From assembly GCF_041821025.1 (NCBI RefSeq), contig NZ_JBGUAY010000006.1:124001-188000 (forward strand): a DNA stretch of 64,000 nt, written 5' to 3'. Each line of letters opens with the position of its first letter. The first letter of the stretch is position 1. This DNA comes from Egicoccus sp. AB-alg6-2 (GTDB lineage Bacteria > Actinomycetota > Nitriliruptoria > Nitriliruptorales > Nitriliruptoraceae). This document shows, in pieces, positions 45,312 to 53,990 of the stretch. The notes beneath the pieces were generated by a model. The model did no database searches and was not told the DNA's origin. It saw nothing but the letters and a program-made list of their open reading frames with translations. The position numbers and the translations under genes were made by a program.

Positions 45312-47782
45312 GAGGTGGCGGCCCGCCGCAGGAAGCTCGCCATCTGCTGGCGTGACACCGGATCCATCGGGCAGTATCGGGTTCCGTCCGGCGTGCAGCC
45401 CTGGGTGATGCCGGCCTGCGCGACCGAGTTCACCGCGCCGGCGTGGGTGCCCTCGACGCGGACGTCGCTGAACCTCGACTGTTGCGGCGGTGCCGTCGAA
45501 AGGCCGGCAGCACGGGCGATGAACGTGGCCATCTGCTCGCGGGTGACGTTGTCGGCCGGCCGGTAGGTGCCGTCGGCATACCCACCGGCGACCCCCGCCT
45601 CGGCCAGCGCGTCGATGGCGATGGCGTGGGTCGCGTTGGGGTCGGACACGTCGGAGAACCCGCCGCGGACCGTGGGCGCCGGGATCTGGAAGGTCCGGTA
45701 GATGAACGACGCCATCTGGGCGCGGGTCACGTTGCCGCCCGGGTTGAACCGGGTCTCGTCCACGCCTTCGGCAATGCCGGCGCGGTTGGCCCACGTGATC
45801 GCGTACTCGTGGGTGAGCCCGTCGTCGTCGGTGAAGGGGGCGAAGCCGATCGAGCTGATCTGCGAGCTCGGCAGCCGGGCGCCCGCCGCGGTCGGGTGCC
45901 CGCTGGTGGGCAGGTTGAGCCGGAACGACGCGCCGGCGACCTGCTTCTCGCGCAGGGTCTGCGAGTCGTTGGTCCGGTGGGTGAACACGAACGTGTCGGT
46001 GGCGCCGTTGGCGGTCACGCCGGTGACCTGGATCTCCTTGGGCGTGCCACCCTGGGTGCGCGAGAGGATCTGCACCCGCTCGACACGGCTCAGCGGTGCG
46101 GGCCGGCCCGAGGACACGTGCGCCGCGAAGGCCGCGTGCGTGGCGTTGGAGGTCCAGGCCCGGAAGCTGTGCGGCTCGTTCATCGAGTACGGGTCGTTGA
46201 CGCTGCGCAGGTAGGGCACGGGGGTGTTTCCGTATGCCCACGATTCGTGGACCGCCTCGCTGCGCCCGCCGCCGTGTGAGGACGAGTAGTAGGTCTGCGC
46301 GAGCGCGCCGTCGTAGCGCAACACCTGGTGGTTGGTCGCGGTCACCGCGTTGACCCACAGGTTGCCGTACTGCGCGAGCGCGAAGTCACGTCCGGCGTAG
46401 ACCTGGTCGCTGGGGGTGTTGAGCAGGTCGCACGAGCACGCCCGCGTGCCCGCCCGAAGCCCGCGCGGCGCGGCCTTGGCACGCAGTGCGAAGGTGCGGC
46501 CGGTGATGGCCTGCGCCTCCAGTGCCGCCGGTCCGTCGAGGCCCCAGGAGCGGATCGACTCGGCCAGACCCTCGAGGTAGCGCTCGACCGAGTTGATGTC
46601 CTGCACGACGTCGATGCCGAGCGTCTTGCGATGGAAGTCCTGCCAGCCGTGCTGGTAGCGGCGGCCGGCGTCGCCCGCGGCCAGGCGGGTGCGGACCATG
46701 TTGCCGTGGTGGTAGGCGCGCAGCACCGGACGGTCGGTGGTCGCCACGATCGCGTTGTTGTCGCTGCAGCTGTTGCCGGAGACCAGCTTGAGTCCGGCGA
46801 CCGGCTGGGCCGGCGGCGGCGTCACGCCTTCGCCGTTCCAGAAGCAGACCCGCAGGGTGGTGCCGGCGGGCTGGACGTGGAAGACGGTGCTGGTCGGGTC
46901 GCTGGCCGGCGGGTCGTCCAGCGTGCAGTCGTTGACCCGGTGGTCGATGGTCTCGTTGGCCCGCGGCCGGCAGTGGCGCCATTCGATGGGGGCGTCGATC
47001 GCCTCGATGCTCGCGGTCGCGACGCCGGCGTGGAGGTTGACCCGGATGCGCTCGTCGGCGCGGGCGTCGGTGCCGACCTCGGTGCCCGGGTAGTAGTGGT
47101 TGAGGATCCCCGCGGCGCTGTGGCCCCGCTTGGCCATGTTGTAGGCGCCGTACTGGCTCATGCCGACGCCGTGCCCCCAGCCCGAGCCGAGGAAGCGGAC
47201 GTCGGGGGTCGGGTTGCCCACGGCACGCACGGCGCCGCGGATCGGGAACCCGCCGGCCGGCGGCTGTGCCGCGGCACGGATGGTGGCCTCCTCGTCCTCC
47301 TCGGGCACCTCGCCGTCGGCTGACTCCTCATCGAGCGAGCCGTCGTCGGTCGAGCCGTCATCGGAGGCGCCACCGTCAGTGGCGCCGCTACCGGTGGCGC
47401 CGTTGCCGGTGGCGCCGCTGCCGGAGCCGCCGTCGCTGGCGCCGCCTTCTGCCGAACCGCTGTTCGTACCGCCGCCCGTGGCGCCGTCCTCGCTGGAGCC
47501 GCCGGTCGAGCCGCCTTCGCTGGAGCCGCTCCCGGTCGATCCGGTCGGCTCGCCGTCGTGCTCACCAGCGGCTGAGGCGGGCGCGTCCTCACTGCTGCGG
47601 GCCCCGTCGCCGGAGCTCCCCGTGTGCTGCTCACCCTGTACGCCGGTGGTGTCGTCGGCGCTGGCGGCGTCGGCGCGTTCCGACGTGACGTCCTCGGCGG
47701 CAGCGACCGGGAGGTGCCCCAGTCCGGCGAGCGACGTCGCCAACAGCGCGAGCAGGACCAGGGGCGTTCTCGAGCGGAGCAT
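45308..47782 (-). CDS. SpoIID/LytB-domain protein with SLH repeats
   Basis: 824 aa, secreted. Signal peptide (residues 1-29), a low-complexity Gly/Ser/Asp/Glu linker (about 30-160), SpoIID/LytB domain (about 175-630), three SLH repeats to the end. SpoIID proteins are lytic transglycosylases on denuded glycan. The block GWGHGVGMSQYGAYNMA, which ends the Bacillus domain, comes first here; the EAQAITGRTFALRA and YYSSSHGGGRSEA blocks follow. ATG at 47782 with a weak ribosome-binding site. First of three coupled minus-strand surface genes. Confidence 0.87.
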   Translation of the reverse strand: MLRSRTPLVLLALLATSLAGLGHLPVAAAEDVTSERADAASADDTTGVQGEQHTGSSGDGARSSEDAPASAAGEHDGEPTGSTGSGSSEGGSTGGSSEDGATGGGTNSGSAEGGASDGGSGSGATGNGATGSGATDGGASDDGSTDDGSLDEESADGEVPEEDEEATIRAAAQPPAGGFPIRGAVRAVGNPTPDVRFLGSGWGHGVGMSQYGAYNMAKRGHSAAGILNHYYPGTEVGTDARADERIRVNLHAGVATASIEAIDAPIEWRHCRPRANETIDHRVNDCTLDDPPASDPTSTVFHVQPAGTTLRVCFWNGEGVTPPPAQPVAGLKLVSGNSCSDNNAIVATTDRPVLRAYHHGNMVRTRLAAGDAGRRYQHGWQDFHRKTLGIDVVQDINSVERYLEGLAESIRSWGLDGPAALEAQAITGRTFALRAKAAPRGLRAGTRACSCDLLNTPSDQVYAGRDFALAQYGNLWVNAVTATNHQVLRYDGALAQTYYSSSHGGGRSEAVHESWAYGNTPVPYLRSVNDPYSMNEPHSFRAWTSNATHAAFAAHVSSGRPAPLSRVERVQILSRTQGGTPKEIQVTGVTANGATDTFVFTHRTNDSQTLREKQVAGASFRLNLPTSGHPTAAGARLPSSQISSIGFAPFTDDDGLTHEYAITWANRAGIAEGVDETRFNPGGNVTRAQMASFIYRTFQIPAPTVRGGFSDVSDPNATHAIAIDALAEAGVAGGYADGTYRPADNVTREQMATFIARAAGLSTAPPQQSRFSDVRVEGTHAGAVNSVAQAGITQGCTPDGTRYCPMDPVSRQQMASFLRRAATS

Positions 47783-47850
47783 CAATACAACTCGTTGGTC
47801 GACCGGCGGACAGGTATGGCACACGCGCGACGCGCTCGCCCCGACGTGCG

Positions 47851-47885
47851 CGAGGGGCGGACGGCTTTCGCCGTACCGCCCCTCG
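47851..47885 (-). terminator. Terminator hairpin with GAAA tetraloop after the amidase gene
   Basis: On the minus strand a 15-bp stem with one bulged base closes a GAAA tetraloop (loop at 47866-47869), 13 nt after the amidase stop. GNRA loops on GC-rich stems are exceptionally stable. It separates the amidase transcript from the SpoIID-subtilisin operon. Confidence 0.75.
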
Positions 47886-47897
47886 TCGTCTGGGTTG

Positions 47898-49652
47898 TCA
47901 GTCGCTGACCCGTACGTCGGCCGCGAAGTCCCCGGAGGTCACCGGTTCCGGTTCGGGCTCCGGCTCGGGGGCCACCAGCTTGAAGGCCCGGACCAGCAGC
48001 GAGGCCGACTGGTCACGACGCATCGTGTCCAGCGGACCGTACTTCGTCGCGGTCACGCCGGTCGTGACCCCGGCCCGCTGCACGGCACCGATGGCCAGGT
48101 AGTGGGTGTTGCCGGGGCCGACGTCGGTGAAGGTGGGCCGCACGCGGGGCAGGTCCAGCGCGTTGGCGAGGTAGGTCGCCATCTGGTCGCGCCGCAGCGC
48201 CTGCCTCGGTCGGAAGGTGCCGTCGGGGTAGCCCTGCACGACGCCCGCGTCGACGAGCGCGACGATGTGGGGCGCGAGCCACGGCACGTCGTCGAGGTCC
48301 TTGAACCGGCCGCGCCAGTTGGGGTTGGGCTCGAGGCCCATGGCGATGGCGACCCCGCGCGCCATGTCACCGCGGTTGAGCGCGGAGCCGGGCTGGAAGG
48401 TGGCCGGGTTGTTGTTGGTGTAGCCGAGCAGCACGTTGGTGTCGTGGGCGGTGACGACCGCGTCGTGGTGCGCGGACGAGACCGGGACGTCGGCGAAGCG
48501 CTGGTTGGCCGGCGCGGGACCCGGGCCGGTGGCCGGCATCGACGGGGCACGCTCCGCGGCCGCGGTGCGGATCCACCACAACCGGTTGCCGATCAGGCCG
48601 GGGCACGAGGTCGAGCCGACGTCGCGGTGCCCGGTGATCGTGCGCACCTGGGCGCCTTTGGCGGTGCGGGCCGTGGTCCCCAGCGGGTCGAACCCGTGGA
48701 TCGCGGCCTTCCAGGCGATCATGTCGGCCAGCGACTCGTAGGCCGCCTGCGGGGCGTCGACGCTGACGAAGTTGCCCATGACGGCAATGCCGAACGAGCC
48801 GGTGTTGTAGCCCGCCGCGTGGGCGCCGACGACGCCGCGACCGATCCCGCCGGCACGACCCTCGTAGATCGTGCCGAAGCGGTCCATGATGATGTTGTAA
48901 CCGATGTCGGACCAGCCGTTGCTGTCCTGGTGGTAGCGCTGGATGCCACGCACGATGCCGGCCGACTGCGACGGGGTGTAGTTGTTGTTGCCCGCCGTGT
49001 GGTGCACGACGACCAGGTCGACCCGGTCGTAGTACGACGGCGTGCCCTTGTAGGCCGCCGCGCCCCACTGCGAGCGGGTGACGACGCGGGGAGCGGAGGA
49101 GGCCTCGGCGACCGGACCTTCGACGGTCACGGCCTTGCGCGACACGGGACCACCCGAGAGCCCGTCGGTGTCCAGCACGGTCGCGGCCACCTCGACGTCG
49201 CCGCCCGCGGCATCCACGTCCTGCGCCGGGATCTCGACCTGGAACCGCGTGGCCTCGCCGACGAACACCGGCTCGGTCTGCTGGTTGGAGCGGTCGCCGG
49301 CGGCCTCGGCCGAGCCGTCGTCCGGACCGTCCTCGAAGGTCTGGCGCTCGAGCTCGTACCACTCGCCCCACACGCCGTCGTCGCCGGCGGTGCGCACGTG
49401 CACGGTGTCGACGCCGTCGGGAAGACGGAAGCCCACCATGCTGAACGGGATCGGCGCGGCGATCGGGTCGGAGCGGTGGGCCTCCGCCTCGTCCTGGCCG
49501 GCGCTGCTGAGCACCAGGCGGTCGGACGAGACACGGACCGCGAGGTCCTCGCTGACCACCTCGGGAATCGAGATCAGCTCGATCTGGGAGGCCGGCGGCG
49601 CGATCGCGAGAACGAGGGCGACCAGCAGCGCGCGGGCGAACAGAGAACGCAC
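47898..49652 (-). CDS. N-acetylmuramoyl-L-alanine amidase with SLH repeats
   Basis: 584 aa, secreted. Signal peptide (1-21), a beta-rich N-terminal region, a PGRP/amidase_2 domain (about 188-360) with zinc ligands His217 (VVHHTAGNNN), His342 and Cys350 (GHRDVGSTSCPG), then three SLH repeats from about residue 385. It cleaves the bond between MurNAc and the stem peptide. GTG at 49652 is chosen: GGAGG lies 6 nt upstream and the signal peptide begins there. Divergent from the CAP-domain gene across 527 bp. Confidence 0.92.
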   Translation of the reverse strand: MRSLFARALLVALVLAIAPPASQIELISIPEVVSEDLAVRVSSDRLVLSSAGQDEAEAHRSDPIAAPIPFSMVGFRLPDGVDTVHVRTAGDDGVWGEWYELERQTFEDGPDDGSAEAAGDRSNQQTEPVFVGEATRFQVEIPAQDVDAAGGDVEVAATVLDTDGLSGGPVSRKAVTVEGPVAEASSAPRVVTRSQWGAAAYKGTPSYYDRVDLVVVHHTAGNNNYTPSQSAGIVRGIQRYHQDSNGWSDIGYNIIMDRFGTIYEGRAGGIGRGVVGAHAAGYNTGSFGIAVMGNFVSVDAPQAAYESLADMIAWKAAIHGFDPLGTTARTAKGAQVRTITGHRDVGSTSCPGLIGNRLWWIRTAAAERAPSMPATGPGPAPANQRFADVPVSSAHHDAVVTAHDTNVLLGYTNNNPATFQPGSALNRGDMARGVAIAMGLEPNPNWRGRFKDLDDVPWLAPHIVALVDAGVVQGYPDGTFRPRQALRRDQMATYLANALDLPRVRPTFTDVGPGNTHYLAIGAVQRAGVTTGVTATKYGPLDTMRRDQSASLLVRAFKLVAPEPEPEPEPVTSGDFAADVRVSD

Positions 49653-50179
49653 GGTTTTCCTCCACGTGCCAGCGGGAGCTGGCGGTTCGGGTGTCCCGGC
49701 GGGGCGTGTGCGAGCGGCGGCGGCTGCCGCGTCAGTCACGATGGCCCGACCATCCCCACAAGGTCGGCACACCGGCGGCCGGACTGTACGGGTGGCCGTG
49801 GTCTTTCAAACGGTGACCGGACGGCCGGAGTTCCTGATCCGGACAGATGCCCGAAAACCGCCTGAAATCGCCCGGAATCGGCACAACGGGCATGTGCGCT
49901 CACCGCCCGCTCGGTGCGATCTTCTGCCGTCTTGGTCGTGCGTTCGAGCCGATCTGCGCGCGGCCAGCCGGCGACTCCGCACGGAAACCCGTGGCGCGTC
50001 GCGGTGCTTTCTGAGGTCCGCTCACGCCGCCGAACCGAGGTCGGACGCGGCCGACCGGAGGAGAGCGGGCGCGCCCACCGCGCGACTGGCGGAGATTCGT
50101 GTGAAGAAGTCGCGCTCAGTAGCCGAAGCAACACCCAGCGACATGTTCCGACCGACTTTCTCTTTGCTGAGGTGCCGCG
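49653..50179. promoter_or_regulatory. 527-bp divergent intergenic region, amidase / CAP protein
   Basis: No coding or RNA gene recognised. It contains only short inverted repeats, for instance CCGGA/TCCGG at 49825-49842, and no clear sigma-70-like promoter. It was checked for a cyclic di-AMP riboswitch, common upstream of actinobacterial wall hydrolases; the conserved core was not found. Confidence 0.4.
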
Positions 50180-51214
50180 TTGCTGCGACCGATCCGAACC
50201 ACCCGCCCGACCCAGGCCGCGAAGCGTCGCGGACGCCGGGGGCAGGTGCGCCGTCTGGTCGTGGCAACGGCCGTGCTCGCGGGCATGCTCGTCGCGCCGG
50301 CGGCGCACGCCGACCCGCGACCCGACCTCGCCGGCCGCTTCGTCGACTCGGTCAACGCCGAGCGTGTCCAGCGTGGTCTGCCTCGACTGCAGGTCGCCAG
50401 CGACCTCAACGCCGTGGCGGCCAAGCACAGCGTCCGCATGGCGGATCAGCGGCTGCTGCACCACAACCCCAACCTCACCACCGACGTGAAGAACTGGGCC
50501 CGGGTGGCGGAGAACGTCGGCCGCGGCCGCAGCGTCTCCAGCCTGCACACCGCCTTCATGAACTCCGAGGGCCACAAGCGCAACATCCTCGACGCCAACG
50601 TGACCCAGATCGGGGTCGGCGTCGAGGTCCGTGACGGGACCGTGTGGGTCACCAAGGTGTTCCGCCGGCCCTCCGCCAGCGCCTCGCCGGCCAGCACCGG
50701 CCGGTTCCGTGACGTGGGCAGCGCCAGCACCCACGGCACCAACATCGAGCGCATCGCCCGCGCCGGCGTCGCCGCCGGCTGCAGCGCCGACCGCTTCTGC
50801 CCCGCCGACTCGGTCAGCCGCGAGCAGATGGCGACCTTCCTCGGTCGTGCCAAGGGGGTCCTGCCCGCCGACAGCGGCCCGTTCTCCGACGTCTCCCCCT
50901 CCGGCACCCACACCGGCAACGTGTTCGGTACGGCGGCCGCGAAGATCGCCACCGGCTGCAGCGGCAGCAACTACTGCCCGAGCCGCGACCTCACCCGCAG
51001 CGAGATGGCCGCGTTCCTCGGTCGCGCGATGGGCCTGACCGAGAAGCCGGTCCGCACCTTCGACGACATCGCGGGCGACCCGAACGCCGGCTGGATCCAG
51101 GCGCTCGCCGACGCTGGCGTGACCGGCGGCTGCGACGCCGACCGGTACTGCCCCGACGCGCCCGTCAGCCGCCAGCAGATGGCCAGCTTCCTGGTCCGCG
51201 CCTTCAAGCTGTAG
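50180..51214 (+). CDS. CAP/SCP-domain protein with SLH repeats
   Basis: 344 aa, secreted. Signal sequence (about residues 20-44), a CAP (SCP/PR-1) domain at about 50-165 with the family pattern VNAERVQRGLPRL, HSVRMADQRLLHHN, WARVAENVGRG and EGHKRNILDANVTQIGVGV, then three SLH repeats ending in VSRQQMASFLVRAFKL. The two His and Glu residues of the CAP cleft are present. Bacterial CAP proteins are surface proteins of poorly known activity. TTG start with GAGGTG 5 nt upstream. Confidence 0.88.
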   Translation: MLRPIRTTRPTQAAKRRGRRGQVRRLVVATAVLAGMLVAPAAHADPRPDLAGRFVDSVNAERVQRGLPRLQVASDLNAVAAKHSVRMADQRLLHHNPNLTTDVKNWARVAENVGRGRSVSSLHTAFMNSEGHKRNILDANVTQIGVGVEVRDGTVWVTKVFRRPSASASPASTGRFRDVGSASTHGTNIERIARAGVAAGCSADRFCPADSVSREQMATFLGRAKGVLPADSGPFSDVSPSGTHTGNVFGTAAAKIATGCSGSNYCPSRDLTRSEMAAFLGRAMGLTEKPVRTFDDIAGDPNAGWIQALADAGVTGGCDADRYCPDAPVSRQQMASFLVRAFKL

Positions 51215-51229
51215 GCGACTCTTCGCTGG

Positions 51230-51805
51230 TCAGTCCAGGACGGGCTGGCCGAAGTCGGCGCTCTCGAGCACGTCGAGGAACGTCTCGATGTGGTCGAGGA
51301 AGACGTCCGGCGCGTCGTCGTCACCCGGGCCGGGCACCGGCTGGCTGAGCACCACGATCGCGCGCGAGGGGATCAGCACCACCATCTCGCGGGTGGGGAT
51401 TCCGTTGGTCTCGTAGCTGAAGATCAACTGCGTGGCGGGCACGTCGCCGTCGAGGGTGAGGCGGTTGTCGGCCTCGAGGGTGGCGTCCTGCTGCTCGACG
51501 AAGCGACGCCACGCGGCGGGCGAGCTGTCCGGCTCGTACGTGAACGCCATCGCCACCACCCCGTCCTCGGGCGGGACGAAGGCCTCGCGCTCCTCGTCGT
51601 CGGTCTGCGGGCTGAGGTCGGCGTTGGACAGCGACAGGTGGACGTCGGAGCGCTCGTAGACGTACCAGTCGTCGGGAACGTCGAGGTCGACGTTGCGCCA
51701 CGACACCGAGTCCGGCTGGTTGCCGCCGTCGCCGCCACAGGCGCCCAGCGCAACGGCCAGGCACAGCAGCAGCACACGGACGAGGCCGGGACGGGCACGG
51801 AACAC
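51230..51805 (-). CDS. Secreted lipoprotein of unknown function
   Basis: 191 aa. Short signal peptide with lipobox ALGAC near residue 24, then a single alpha/beta domain starting VSWRNVDLDVPDDWYVYERSD and containing MVVLIPSRAIVVLSQPVPG. The layout resembles small actinobacterial lipoproteins with a PsbP/LpqN-like fold, but no motif fixes a role. GTG at 51805 with AGGAG 5 nt upstream. Convergent with the CAP gene across 15 bp. Confidence 0.7.
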   Translation of the reverse strand: MFRARPGLVRVLLLCLAVALGACGGDGGNQPDSVSWRNVDLDVPDDWYVYERSDVHLSLSNADLSPQTDDEEREAFVPPEDGVVAMAFTYEPDSSPAAWRRFVEQQDATLEADNRLTLDGDVPATQLIFSYETNGIPTREMVVLIPSRAIVVLSQPVPGPGDDDAPDVFLDHIETFLDVLESADFGQPVLD

Positions 51806-51894
51806 GCGGACTCCTGCACCGGGCAGCGGGGACGCCAGCAGCTTACGAGCCCTGCAGGAACGCTCGGTCCGCCAGGCCGCCATCCGGGCGAGGT

Positions 51895-51965
51895 CGCGGT
51901 CTGTCGCTCGTGCGGGGACGCGAGGAGAGCGGCGCGGTTCTATCGCTCGTCGCGGGACGCGAGGT
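51895..51965. repeat. Direct repeat spanning a stop codon
   Basis: Two copies of about 32 nt, 51895-51926 and 51933-51965, both of the form CGCGGT-TCGCTCGT-GGGACGCGAGG with small differences. The right copy holds the last codons and stop of the BY-kinase-like gene; the left lies in its 3' flank. A duplication of the gene end is the simplest reading. Confidence 0.65.
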
Positions 51966-53628
51966 CGTCGAGGAGGACGGCCAGCTGCGCCGTGGTACGC
52001 AGGGGGTCGTCGTCGGGCCCGAACGGGTCGTCCGACGAGACCGGACGCATGCGCGTGGTCGGGTGGGTGTCGTCCGCCGACATCGCGGTGGAGCCGGTGC
52101 GCTCCCGCTCCAGGCGCGCCGCTTCTCTGGCGTGGTCGGGCTGCGGGGCGAGCGCCGACGAACCGGTTCTCGCCTGCTCGGGCCGGGGCCGCGAGGTGGG
52201 CTCGGGCTGGGGCCCGGTGGCAGCCGTTGGCTCGGGTTGGAGCCTGGCGGCCGTGGGCTCGGGCTGGGGCCCGGTGGCAGCCGTTGGCTCGGGTTGGAGC
52301 CTGGCGGCCGTGGGCTCGGGCTGGGGCGTGGCGGCGGCCGCGGGCTCGGGCCTGGCGGCGGCCGTGGGCTCGGGCCGGGCGGTGGGCTCGGGCTGCGGTT
52401 CTGCCGGCGCGGGAACCGGCTGCTCGGGCTGGGGGACGTAGGGCGACGGATCCGGCTCCATGGGGGCCGGCTCGGGCTCCGTGGGAACGGGATCGGGCTC
52501 CATGGGGGCCGGGTCGGGCTCGAACGGGTCCGGCTCGGGCCCGAACGGATCGGTGTCGGGATCGGGGTCCGGGATCGTCGGCGCCGGGTCCGGCACCGTC
52601 GGCACCGTGGCCCGGGGCCCGGCGGCCTCGGCGTTGCCGGCGTCGGTCCCGCCCTGATCGCGGGAAGCGGCGGCATCGGTCCGCCCGGCGTCGGCCTCGA
52701 CGGCGGCTCCCCCGTCCGTCGCGCCATCGACGTCCGCGGCCGGCTTCGGGGCCAGGCGGGCCGCGATGACGTCGTCGAGCAGCACCACCTGCGCGCCGAT
52801 ACCGACCGCCTCGAGGGCGTCGAGCCCGGCGATCAGGTCGACCCGCGAGGTGACGTCGCGCTCGCCGAGGACGAGGGCATGGTTGAGCGCCGACGCGGCC
52901 TGCATGGACGGCCGTGACGCCGCCGTCGGCAGCGCCACCAGCAGGACATCGAGGTCTCGCGGCAGCCGGCTCGGCAGGGCCGGCAGGCCCTCGAGGGCCG
53001 CGTTCAAGTCACGCCCGGGGCCGAGCCGCGCGAGGTTGAGCCCGCCGGGCTCGAAGTCGACCGCGCTCGTCAGGCGATGCTGGCCGCGCAGCACCTCGAC
53101 GAGTCCGGGCCGGTCCTGGCGGCCGCTGGCGAGGTCGAGCCGCAACACGCTCACACCCTGCCGGGCGAGGGCGATCGCGAGGGTGTCCGTCAGCGTCGCG
53201 GCACGACGGCCGTCCCGTCCGGCGGCAGCGATGCCGAGGATGAGCTTGCCGCCGCCCTCGCGGGCGTCGAGCACCGCGGTCGCCAACTTCTCGGCGTCGT
53301 CGGGCGTGGCCTCGGTGGGCAGGACCGCGACGAGTTCGCCACCGGCGGCGCGGACGTGTCGAGGGCCGCGCAGGGTCAGGTCCGCCGTGTCGACGGCGAT
53401 CGCGACCGCGAGGCCGAGCAGCAGGGCCGCCAGGGCAACGGCGGCACCCACCAGCCAGGTCGGCGGCACGATTCCGGGCGCCACCAGCGCCAGGAGGAGC
53501 CCGACGACGCAGATGCCGGCCACGACGGCGCGCAGCACGCGGGCACGGCGCTGCACGATGTCGAGCCCCTCGAGCAGCCACAACGGCGTGCGGGAACGGT
53601 GGGTCGGGGGCAATGCGCGACTCGTCAT
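51940..53628 (-). CDS. Membrane protein with degenerate BY-kinase-like domain and Pro-rich tail
   Basis: 562 aa. Two adjacent membrane helices (about residues 32-52 and 55-79), then a cytoplasmic domain (about 95-290) laid out like Wzc/CpsD tyrosine kinases of polysaccharide chain-length control. Walker A is lost (AAAGRDGRRAAT in place of a GKS/T loop) and the A' Asp pattern is altered (VLRLDLA). The C-terminal half is a Pro/Glu/Asp repeat tail. Probably a pseudokinase or scaffold. Contains a perfect 57-bp duplication. Start at ATG 53628 has only a weak ribosome-binding site. Family assignment is by pattern, not certain. Confidence 0.6.
   Translation of the reverse strand: MTSRALPPTHRSRTPLWLLEGLDIVQRRARVLRAVVAGICVVGLLLALVAPGIVPPTWLVGAAVALAALLLGLAVAIAVDTADLTLRGPRHVRAAGGELVAVLPTEATPDDAEKLATAVLDAREGGGKLILGIAAAGRDGRRAATLTDTLAIALARQGVSVLRLDLASGRQDRPGLVEVLRGQHRLTSAVDFEPGGLNLARLGPGRDLNAALEGLPALPSRLPRDLDVLLVALPTAASRPSMQAASALNHALVLGERDVTSRVDLIAGLDALEAVGIGAQVVLLDDVIAARLAPKPAADVDGATDGGAAVEADAGRTDAAASRDQGGTDAGNAEAAGPRATVPTVPDPAPTIPDPDPDTDPFGPEPDPFEPDPAPMEPDPVPTEPEPAPMEPDPSPYVPQPEQPVPAPAEPQPEPTARPEPTAAARPEPAAAATPQPEPTAARLQPEPTAATGPQPEPTAARLQPEPTAATGPQPEPTSRPRPEQARTGSSALAPQPDHAREAARLERERTGSTAMSADDTHPTTRMRPVSSDDPFGPDDDPLRTTAQLAVLLDDLASRDER
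52201..52314. repeat. Perfect 57-bp tandem duplication
   Basis: 52201-52257 and 52258-52314 are identical base for base and in frame, each encoding 19 residues of the Pro/Glu-rich tail. Perfect identity including silent positions implies a very recent duplication. Degenerate relatives of the unit follow to about 52390. Confidence 0.92.
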
Positions 53629-53725
53629 GATGGAATCGAGGATAACGAGCGCGGCGGTCGCCGACCGTGAGGCGGGACCGATCACAACGGGACCGCAACA
53701 GAGCCCTCCCGGCGGCTGCACACGA

Positions 53726-53899
53726 TCGGCACGCGGACGAGGCGGCGCGCGGACGAGGCGGCGCGCGGACGAGGTCGGCGAGCGGACGAGGTCGGCGAGC
53801 CGATCGGGTCGGCGCGCGGATGGGGTCGGCGACCTCGGCTGGGGTCGGCGACCTCGGCTGGGGTCGGCCCGCGGCTGGGGTCGGCGACCTCGGCTGGGG
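53726..53899. repeat. Intergenic minisatellite, ten units of 16-19 nt
   Basis: Units start at 53726, 53743, 53759, 53775, 53792, 53809, 53826, 53845, 53864 and 53881. Early units resemble TCGGCGCGCGGACGAGG; later ones are TCGGCGACCTCGGCTGGGG, three of them identical. The tract occupies the gap between the divergent BY-kinase-like and GtrA genes, where copy number could alter promoter spacing. Confidence 0.88.
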
Positions 53900-53990
53900 C
53901 GGGAGCCGCGACCCGGGCGTAGGGAGAGGGCCTACGCTGCCGCGACCACGTGCCGACGTCCCTCACTCCGTCGGTACGCGAGCAGGAGCC

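Noticed and set aside
47160-49865. A 901-codon plus-strand frame opposite the SpoIID and amidase genes
   Set aside because: Composition (Val/Gly/His/Arg-rich) is that of a reverse-strand shadow; the minus-strand genes have catalytic motifs and SLH repeats.
49653-50179. Possible cyclic di-AMP (ydaO) riboswitch upstream of the CAP-domain gene
   Set aside because: The long gap before a wall-associated gene is suggestive, but none of the conserved core segments could be placed.
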